Assembly: GCA_002343845.1 (NCBI GenBank)
Contig: DDSQ01000141.1
Coordinates: forward strand, 1-12,588
Direction of reading: 5' to 3'
DNA: 12,588 nucleotides
Source of the DNA: Planctomycetes bacterium UBA2386
Lineage (GTDB): Bacteria > Planctomycetota > UBA1135 > UBA2386
Below are positions 7,810-12,588 of this stretch, piece after piece; position 1 is the first letter of the stretch, and every line of letters begins with the position of its first letter. The translations under genes and the position numbers were made by a program. The notes beneath the pieces are model-generated. The model saw only the letters and a list, made by a program, of their open reading frames with translations, was not told where the DNA came from and did no database searches.

Positions 7810-8071
7810 AGACCCGCGCCGCGCGCGCGACGCCGGTGAGGGCGGCGACCTCCGCGGCGGCGGCGGCGTGCTCGCCGGAGACGGTGGCGCCGAGGCGTTC
7901 GAGGAGGGCGCGCGGCCCGTCGACGTCGTCGACGGTGAACGCGACCTCGGTGACCGCTCCGACGAGCGAAGACGGTACCGGCGCCGGCGCCGGCGTCTCG
8001 GCCAGCGGCGCGGACGGGGAGGCGCCACACGCGGCGGCGCCGACGAAGCAGATGGACGCTAGCGGTCTCAT
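7799..8071 (-). CDS. Short VOC-like lipoprotein, apparently truncated
   Basis: A 90-residue product. MRPLASICFVGAAAC is a weak lipoprotein signal (Cys15, with alanine at all three preceding positions). A Pro/Ala linker runs to about 35. TEVAFTVDDVDGPRALLERL (41-60) followed by GATV is the first beta-alpha-beta unit of a glyoxalase/VOC domain, and AAEVAALTGVARAARV (72-87) resembles the next conserved stretch. A VOC module normally continues, but here the frame stops inside the end of the convergent DUF885 gene (11-base overlap), and no continuation is seen in other minus-strand frames. The ATG overlaps the stop of the debranching gene by four bases, consistent with translational coupling. It could be a remnant, or a small protein in its own right. 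No metal-binding set typical of an active enzyme is visible. Confidence 0.55.
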   Translation of the reverse strand: MRPLASICFVGAAACGASPSAPLAETPAPAPVPSSLVGAVTEVAFTVDDVDGPRALLERLGATVSGEHAAAAAEVAALTGVARAARVFSG

Positions 8072-10062
8072 GGAGCTCCTCGGGCGGCGAGCAGCTTGCG
8101 CAGGCGCAGGAGCTCGCCGACGGACCAGGCCTGGAAGGGACAGCCGCCGGGGGTGTGAGGCGCGTCGCCGTCGGCGACCTCCGACACGTGGCCTCGCCCG
8201 GCGACCGCGAGATGGGCTTCGAGCGGCGCGAGGAATCGCTCGCGCGCGACGGCGCGCGCGTCGCCGCCGCTGGTCCGCGTGCGCAGCCAGGCCTCGACGA
8301 ACGCGGTCACGAGCCAGGGCCAGACCGTGCCCTGGTGGTAGGCCGCGTCCCGTTCCACCGGGCCACCCGTGTAATTGCCCGCGTAGGCGGGATCCCGGGG
8401 CGAGAGCGTGCGCAGGCCCATGGGCGTGACCAGCTCCCGCTGGCAGGCGGCGACGACCGCGGCCGCCTGCCGGGGGTCGAGCAGCGGGGACGGCAGGGAT
8501 ACCGCCAGGACCTGGTTCGGCCGGAGCGCCGGGTCCGCGCCACCGGGACCGTCGATGACGTCGAACAGGTAGCCGCCACCCGCGTACCAGAAGCGCCGCA
8601 CAAAGGAGTCCCGCACCCGGGCCGCCAGTTCCGCATAGCGCTTCGCGAGGGCCCCGTCCCCCAGCGCCTGCCCGATGCGGGCCATCACCACCAGGGCGTG
8701 GTGCCAGAGCGCGTTGATCTCGACGGGCTTGCCGATGCGGGGCGTCACCACGGTACTGCCGGCCTTGGCGTCCATCCAGGTGAGCTGGGTGCCTGCCTCC
8801 CCCGCCCGCAGCAGGCCGTCGGCCGGATCGGTCCCGATGCCGAAGCGGGTGCCCCGCAGGTGCCAGTCGATGATCTCGACGAGCTGGGGCCAGAGCTCAC
8901 GAACGAGGTCGTCGTCAGCGGTCGCCCGCCAGCAGGCATCGATGGCATGGAAGTACCAGAGCGTGGCATCGGCGGTGTTGTATTCCGGCGCCGCACCACC
9001 GTCGGGAAACCGGTTGGGCAGCATGCCGTCACTCACGTAGCGGGCGAAACTGCGCAGCACGCGGGCCGCCACGTCGGCCCGGCCGAAGGGCAGCGTGAGC
9101 CCGGGCAGCGCGATCATGGTGTCCCGGCCCCAGTCACCGAACCAGTGGTAGCCGGCAATGACCGTGGCGCCGCCAGCGACGTCGCCGATGCCCCGGCTGA
9201 CGATGAACTGGTCGGCCGCCAGGGCGAGCTGGCGTACCCAGCCGGGCTCCTGCACCACGGGCAGGAGCAGCGCCGCCCGATGGCGCTGGTCAGTGGCGAG
9301 TGCGATCGCCGGCGGTTCGACCGGGTCCGGCTCGGCCGTGCAGACCAGGGTCACTTCGGCACCGGGCCGGAGCTCCACGCTGAACTCGCAGGGGCGGAAG
9401 AGGTCCTCGGTGCTGTCGAGGCCCCGGGCCGCCTCCTCCCGGTGGTGGAAGATCCAGAACCAGTCGCCGCGCTCCGCACAGTCGGCGCCCTCGCAGAGCA
9501 CCCGGTAGGGATGCGCACCAGGCCCGGCCTCGATCCGCACCCCGCCGGGGACGGTGAGCACCCCGGGCTGCCAGCCGCCCCGCGCGTGGGCGTGGTAGTC
9601 GCGGTAGGTACAGAGGGGCGAGAGCCGCAGCCTGAGCGGGCCGCCGCCGGCCTCGAAGCGGTAGCGGACGTAGGTGGTGTTGCGACCCTGCCCCATCCAC
9701 ACGGACGCGGTGAGCCGGGCGTCCCCGATGCCATAGGTCCAGACCGGCAGGCCACCGTTCAGCATGAACGCCTCGGCGTGCCGCCAGCCATCGGGATGCA
9801 CCGTGCCGCCGACGTACTCCTGCACGCTGAGCCCGTGGGTCGCATCCTGGTAGTCCACCCAGGCATCGAGGCCGGCCACGAGCACGGTGCGACCGAGGGG
9901 CGGGTCGAGCGCCGCGACCAGCAGCCCGTGGTAGCGCCGGGTGGCCGCGCCGGCCACCGTGCCCGACGCGTAGCCGCCGAGGCCGTTGGTGACGAGCCAT
10001 TCGCGGCCCACCGCCGCCTCGAAGCCGGAGCAGACGCTGCGGTCCAGGTCGATGCGGGGCAC
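8068..10062 (-). CDS. Glycogen debranching-type amylo-alpha-1,6-glucosidase (possible hybrid gene)
   Basis: A 664-residue protein from GTG 10062. This start was chosen because MPRIDL..EWLVTNGLGGYASGT is the normal beginning of the family; upstream codons overlap doxX in an arginine-rich frame. The N-terminal GDE_N domain covers about 5-250. The C-terminal (alpha/alpha)6 catalytic domain carries YHWFGDWGRDTMIALPG (305-321), EYNTADATLWY (360-370), TWMDAK (428-433), KPVEINALWHHAL (445-457), YHQGTVWPW (575-583) and GCPFQAWSVGELL (640-652). The family hydrolyses alpha-1,6 branch points in glycogen-like glucans in the cytoplasm. It follows doxX by 38 bases. Codon use changes near codons 573-583: before this Arg is mainly CGG, after it CGC/CGA. 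The two ends may therefore have different origins, and the protein should be treated as one unit only with care. Confidence 0.85.
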   Translation of the reverse strand: MPRIDLDRSVCSGFEAAVGREWLVTNGLGGYASGTVAGAATRRYHGLLVAALDPPLGRTVLVAGLDAWVDYQDATHGLSVQEYVGGTVHPDGWRHAEAFMLNGGLPVWTYGIGDARLTASVWMGQGRNTTYVRYRFEAGGGPLRLRLSPLCTYRDYHAHARGGWQPGVLTVPGGVRIEAGPGAHPYRVLCEGADCAERGDWFWIFHHREEAARGLDSTEDLFRPCEFSVELRPGAEVTLVCTAEPDPVEPPAIALATDQRHRAALLLPVVQEPGWVRQLALAADQFIVSRGIGDVAGGATVIAGYHWFGDWGRDTMIALPGLTLPFGRADVAARVLRSFARYVSDGMLPNRFPDGGAAPEYNTADATLWYFHAIDACWRATADDDLVRELWPQLVEIIDWHLRGTRFGIGTDPADGLLRAGEAGTQLTWMDAKAGSTVVTPRIGKPVEINALWHHALVVMARIGQALGDGALAKRYAELAARVRDSFVRRFWYAGGGYLFDVIDGPGGADPALRPNQVLAVSLPSPLLDPRQAAAVVAACQRELVTPMGLRTLSPRDPAYAGNYTGGPVERDAAYHQGTVWPWLVTAFVEAWLRTRTSGGDARAVARERFLAPLEAHLAVAGRGHVSEVADGDAPHTPGGCPFQAWSVGELLRLRKLLAARGAP

Positions 10063-10100
10063 GCCGTCCAGCCGGCGGCGGGCCCGGGGCGGCGAGGTGT

Positions 10101-10574
10101 TCAGGCCGGGCGCCGCGACCAAGGCAGGCCGAGCCAGTGGTCGAGGGACAGGCGGCCTGGCCCGTAGAGCGCCAGCATCACGAGCAGGGCACCCCACAGG
10201 TAGTGCTGGCCGAGGGCGGCTTCGAAGCCGGTGCCGAACAGGACATGGGCATAGGAAACGACGGCCATGACATTCACCGCCAGCAATCCTACTGCAGCGA
10301 AGCGCCCGCACAAGCCGGCGATGAGCAACAGGGGAAAGATGATCTCGCCGGCGGAGCCAGCCACTGCCGCGGCCGTCGGCGACAAGAGCGGCGTCCGGTA
10401 TTCCTCCTGGAAGAGGAAGAGCGTCGATTCCCAGTCCCCGAGCTTCAGCATGCCGGACTTCAGGAACTGCCAGCTCACGTAGACGCGGGTCGCCAGCGCC
10501 ACCAGCGGCTCGACGGCATCCAGTGCGCCGTGCAGCCAGGCGAGCGGACGGCCGATGAAGACAGGCACCGCCAT
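10101..10574 (-). CDS. DoxX-family membrane protein of the buf operon
   Basis: A 157-residue DoxX-type integral membrane protein with four likely helices, at about 22-42, 68-88, 91-113 and 125-142. Features of the family are LATRVYVSWQFLKSGMLKL (27-45), FPLLLIAGLCGRFAAVGLL (80-98) and a C-terminal LGQHYLWGALLVMLALYGPG (121-140). The ATG is one base after the bufC TGA, with no strong ribosome site, so translation probably depends on bufC. DoxX-like proteins often sit at the end of DUF2282-DUF692-DUF2063 operons. They are suspected of redox or metal-related roles at the inner membrane, but the exact function is not settled. Confidence 0.9.
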   Translation of the reverse strand: MAVPVFIGRPLAWLHGALDAVEPLVALATRVYVSWQFLKSGMLKLGDWESTLFLFQEEYRTPLLSPTAAAVAGSAGEIIFPLLLIAGLCGRFAAVGLLAVNVMAVVSYAHVLFGTGFEAALGQHYLWGALLVMLALYGPGRLSLDHWLGLPWSRRPA

Positions 10575-10575
10575 G

Positions 10576-11349
10576 TCAGTTGAAGGCCGTGATGGCGCCG
10601 GTGCCAACCACCCGTACCAGCAGGTCGCCGAGGCCGGCCTGCTGTTCGACCGGCAGCCCCGCCAGTGCCTCACCGAGCGTGCCACCCTGCCGGACACACC
10701 CGAGCCAGGCGAAGTCGGCGGCGGGCAGCCGGTGCACCACGACGCCGTCGGCCCGCCGCAGGATCAGGAGATGCTCCGGCCCCGGCGCCGGCCCGGGCAG
10801 GGCGTCGCCCGACTGCAGGGCCTGCCACAGGGCGAACACGCCGTGGGCGGCCGGGAGCAGCCGGACCGACGGGTGCAACCGGCAGCGGACGCCGGGCAGT
10901 GCCGCCCCGGGTACCGCTGCCAGCGCCGGGAGGTCCGGCACGCCGGGGTCGTCCCCGGCGACGAGGGACTCCTGGATGGCCCACTCGAGGCGGGCGACGT
11001 CCGCGAGATAGGCCCGCCCGGTGCCGGACACGTGGGCGGCCAGGAATCCGGCCAACCGCTCACCCAGGTGAAAGAGGTTGCCAGAGGGCGACGGACAGGC
11101 GCGCTGGTAGGTCCAGGCCAGCTCCCGGAATTCCTCCGGGCCCAGGCAACGGTGCAACAGGGGGTAGGCCGCGGCGAGGGCCACGGCGAAGTTTTCCCGG
11201 GCGTTGGTGCGGTAGATGGCCAGCCGCCGCTCGACGGAGAGCCCCCCCACCCGGATCCGGCCGGCAACGCCCGCCAGGTCCCGGTGGAGGATCGCCCGGA
11301 CGAACTGCCCGTGCAGCTCGCCGAGGGCCGGATCAGGCAACCCGGGCAT
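10576..11349 (-). CDS. bufC: BufC-like partner protein (DUF2063, putative DNA-binding domain)
   Basis: A 257-residue DUF2063 protein. The N-terminal half has the family core ERRLAIYRTNARENFAVAL (40-58), AAAYPLLHRCLGPEEFRELA (59-78), CPSPSGNLFHLGERLAGFL (85-103) and YLADVARLEWAIQES (114-128). The C-terminal half (about 155-250) is a variable second domain. Despite the Pfam label as DNA-binding, these proteins work as the partner of the MNIO enzyme encoded next to them, where they are thought to recognise the precursor peptide. The frame is open 91 codons upstream, but ATG 11349, with GGGAG ten bases before it, gives the normal family start and overlaps the bufB end by 17 bases. This implies tight co-expression. 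Assignment is strong from motif and gene order. Confidence 0.92.
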   Translation of the reverse strand: MPGLPDPALGELHGQFVRAILHRDLAGVAGRIRVGGLSVERRLAIYRTNARENFAVALAAAYPLLHRCLGPEEFRELAWTYQRACPSPSGNLFHLGERLAGFLAAHVSGTGRAYLADVARLEWAIQESLVAGDDPGVPDLPALAAVPGAALPGVRCRLHPSVRLLPAAHGVFALWQALQSGDALPGPAPGPEHLLILRRADGVVVHRLPAADFAWLGCVRQGGTLGEALAGLPVEQQAGLGDLLVRVVGTGAITAFN

Positions 11350-12217
11350 GCGTACCCCGCTCCCGGCGCACGGCGTCGGCATGGGCGTCGGCGCTGGCCG
11401 CCTCGGCCAGCAGCCGGTCCAGCGCGGGCAGCTCCGCGTCCCACTCGATGAGGGTGGGCACGGTACCCAGCAGGGCGAGGGCCTCCCGGTAGAGGGCCCA
11501 GACCGGCGCGCTGACGGGCGCGCTGTGGGTGTCGATGAGGATGTCGCCCGCGTCCGTGTAGCCGGCCAGGTGGATCTCGCCGACGAGCGCCGCCGGAATG
11601 CCGCGCAGGTAGTCAAGCGCATCGAAGCCGTGGTTCACCGCACTGACATGGATGTTGTTCACGTCGAGCAGGATGCCGCAGCCCGCCTCCCGGGCGAGGC
11701 CGGCGAGGAACTCCCACTCGGTCATCTCGGCGCCCTCGAACTGCAGGTAGCTGGAGACGTTCTCGACGAGGATCGGGCGACCCAGGCAGTCCTGGACGGC
11801 CGCCACCCGGGCCGCGGTGTGGCGGAGCGCGGCCATGGTGCATGGCAGGGGCAAGAGGTCGTTCAGGAAGACGCCACCGGCCGAACCCCAGGCGACGTGC
11901 TCGGAAACCAGCGCCGGCTCGGCCCGCTGTACCAGGCGCTTCAGGCAGGCGAGGTGCTCCCGGTCGAGGGGGTCGGCGCCGCCGAGGGACAGGCCGACGC
12001 CGTGCAGGCTGAGGCCGTAGTCCTGCCGGACGGCATCCAGGACGGCGAGCTTGGCGCCGCCGTCGGCGAAGAAGTTCTCGCTGTGCACCTCCACCCAGGG
12101 CACCGCCGGGCGGCGGGCGAGGAATTCAGCGTGGTGGGCACTCCGCAGGCCGATTCCGGCTTGCGCCGGAACCGGCCGGGAGGCCGCGATTGGCACCGTT
12201 GCCGATGCCGGAGGCAC
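11333..12217 (-). CDS. bufB: BufB-like MNIO enzyme (DUF692)
   Basis: A 294-residue multinuclear non-heme iron oxidative enzyme of the MbnB/BufB group with a TIM-barrel fold. In bufferin systems it uses oxygen to modify cysteines of the BufA precursor into copper-binding heterocycles. Motifs carrying the expected iron ligands are LHGVGLSLGG (71-80), SEHVAW (105-110), ENVSSY (152-157), LDVNNIHVSAVNHGFD (184-199), GEIHLAGYTD (213-222), DTHSAPV (229-235) and IEWDAELP (257-264). The start is GTG 12217, immediately after the bufA TGA (TGAGTG), with AGAAGG eight bases upstream inside bufA. The first 20 residues are poorly conserved and contain a short DNA hairpin. It is encoded between bufA and bufC, as usual for the system. 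All named motif residues look intact, so an active enzyme is likely. Confidence 0.94.
   Translation of the reverse strand: MPPASATVPIAASRPVPAQAGIGLRSAHHAEFLARRPAVPWVEVHSENFFADGGAKLAVLDAVRQDYGLSLHGVGLSLGGADPLDREHLACLKRLVQRAEPALVSEHVAWGSAGGVFLNDLLPLPCTMAALRHTAARVAAVQDCLGRPILVENVSSYLQFEGAEMTEWEFLAGLAREAGCGILLDVNNIHVSAVNHGFDALDYLRGIPAALVGEIHLAGYTDAGDILIDTHSAPVSAPVWALYREALALLGTVPTLIEWDAELPALDRLLAEAASADAHADAVRRERGTHARVA
12154..12171. repeat. Inverted repeat within the 5' end of bufB
   Basis: TTCCGGC, a four-base loop (TTGC) and GCCGGAA form a perfect 7-bp stem starting 46 bases after the bufB start codon. It encodes residues around PVPAQAG of BufB. It resembles REP-like palindromes of gammaproteobacteria but is a single copy here and may be coincidental. 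In mRNA it could limit ribosome or RNase passage between bufA and bufB. Confidence 0.35.
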
Positions 12218-12490
12218 TCAGGACGCCTTCTGGCCGGCGGTGAGGGTGCCGCCCATCTTCTCGCACTCGCCCTTCGGCACGTTCTTCCACTCGGCGGGGT
12301 CGTTGTCGACCTTCGCCTGGCCCTGGCAGGAGTGCCCGTTGGCCGCGCAGGCATTCTCGCCCGCCTTCGCGATGCCGTAGCACTTCTCCTTGGCGCCCGC
12401 GTCCGCGTGGGCCCCGGCATTGGCGGCAACGCTGCCGAAGGCCAGCAGGGTGCCGACGGCGGCGGACAGCAGCAGGTGGTTGGACTTCAT
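12218..12490 (-). CDS. bufA: BufA-like bufferin precursor (DUF2282)
   Basis: A 90-residue exported precursor. Residues 1-25 are a signal peptide ([20 protein letters not shown], cleavage after ANA at 25). The mature part has the DUF2282 pattern: [20 protein letters not shown] (35-54), then CQG, then [20 protein letters not shown] (60-79). The four conserved cysteines are at 37, 48, 55 and 76. In characterised bufferins, cysteines are converted to thiooxazole-type groups and the exported peptide binds copper, protecting the periplasm. The ATG at 12490 follows AGGAG (12505-12501) at a 10-base distance. It is the first gene of bufABC-doxX, matching the known order. All expected cysteines are present, so the peptide is probably functional. 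The copper role is by analogy only. Confidence 0.93.
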   Translation of the reverse strand: MKSNHLLLSAAVGTLLAFGSVAANAGAHADAGAKEKCYGIAKAGENACAANGHSCQGQAKVDNDPAEWKNVPKGECEKMGGTLTAGQKAS

Positions 12491-12500
12491 GGGTGACGTT

Positions 12501-12505
12501 CTCCT
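12501..12505 (-). promoter_or_regulatory. Strong ribosome-binding site of bufA
   Basis: AGGAG on the minus strand, ten bases upstream of the bufA ATG. It is the best Shine-Dalgarno sequence in the operon, which fits a precursor needed in excess over its modifying enzymes. Confidence 0.7.
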
Positions 12506-12548
12506 GTGGTGAGGTCAGTGGACACGAAATGGTGAACTCCGCGCTCCA

Positions 12549-12576
12549 TTGACGGAGCGACCCGGGCAAACCTTAC
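12549..12576 (-). promoter_or_regulatory. Candidate ECF-sigma promoter of the buf operon
   Basis: On the minus strand GTAAGG (12576-12571) and CGTCAA (12554-12549) are separated by exactly 16 bases. This is the GTAA..N16..CGTC layout typical of ECF sigma factors, and bufferin operons elsewhere are known to be under ECF control with an anti-sigma partner. Transcription would start near 12542, giving a leader of about 50 bases that includes the bufA ribosome site. A 6-bp inverted repeat (12542-12547 and 12554-12559) overlaps the -10. The sigma gene itself is not in the window. The match is by eye only. Confidence 0.45.
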
Positions 12577-12588
12577 ACCGGTCAGAAG

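Noticed and set aside
4735..8028. A minus-strand open frame of about 1097 codons opposite the sugar dehydrogenase and DUF885 genes
   Set aside because: Its product is low-complexity (Arg, Glu, Val, Ala) with no domain, and both plus-strand genes under it have clear motifs. It is an antisense shadow produced by high GC.
8155..10167. A plus-strand open frame of 670 codons opposite the debranching gene
   Set aside because: The composition is Arg/Gly/Pro-rich without domains, and the minus strand encodes a complete, motif-rich family protein.
10063..10311. A longer N-terminus for the debranching enzyme starting at 10311
   Set aside because: The extra 83 residues are Arg/Pro-rich and overlap doxX. 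The family normally begins at the PRIDL segment encoded from 10062.

Overview
The window is uniformly very GC-rich bacterial DNA, almost fully coding, with no rRNA, tRNA, CRISPR array or insertion sequence that I could see. It falls into two parts that differ in gene content and codon use, and the change lies inside one gene, near position 8314-8345.

Left part (1 to about 8310). This looks like a myxobacterium-type deltaproteobacterium, because most genes encode secreted or lipid-anchored proteins and one has the ferritin-like domain common in that group. On the minus strand, in transcription order, are a CBS-pair protein, an S46 dipeptidyl-peptidase lipoprotein coupled to it by an ATGA overlap, a lipoprotein with an HExxH zinc-protease motif, and an exported protein with a C-terminal ferritin-like domain that runs off the left edge. 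On the plus strand are a PQQ-type glucose/sorbosone dehydrogenase lipoprotein and a DUF885 putative metallopeptidase lipoprotein. Each has a -10-like hexamer exactly six bases before its start codon, as expected for leaderless transcripts. A short, apparently truncated VOC-like lipoprotein converges on DUF885 and overlaps it by 11 bases. The common theme is probably cell-surface breakdown of peptides and oxidation of sugars.

Right part (about 8345 to 12588, all minus strand). This is a bufferin (copper-responsive RiPP) operon: bufA (precursor, DUF2282), bufB (DUF692/MNIO modifying enzyme), bufC (DUF2063 partner) and a DoxX-family membrane protein, followed by a glycogen debranching-type glucosidase. 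Gene boundaries are tight: TGA directly followed by GTG, a 17-base overlap, a 1-base gap and a 38-base gap. A candidate ECF-sigma promoter lies upstream of bufA. Arginine codons in this part are mostly CGG, with no CGA or CGT in the stretches I counted, unlike the left part.

The debranching gene spans the boundary. Its last 90 or so codons have left-part codon use, and its stop overlaps the start of the left-part VOC lipoprotein. The change falls at the conserved YHQGTVWPW motif. This could be a homologous recombination that brought in the buf operon, or a chimeric assembly join between two debranching genes. That question should be settled before treating buf and the left-part genes as neighbours in one genome.

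Intergenic stretches are short: 969-1085, 1857-1960, 4675-4728, 5965-6078, 10063-10100 and 12491-12588. No gene-free stretch reaches 300 bases. I see nothing convincing in 969-1085, and only a modest hairpin in 1857-1960.
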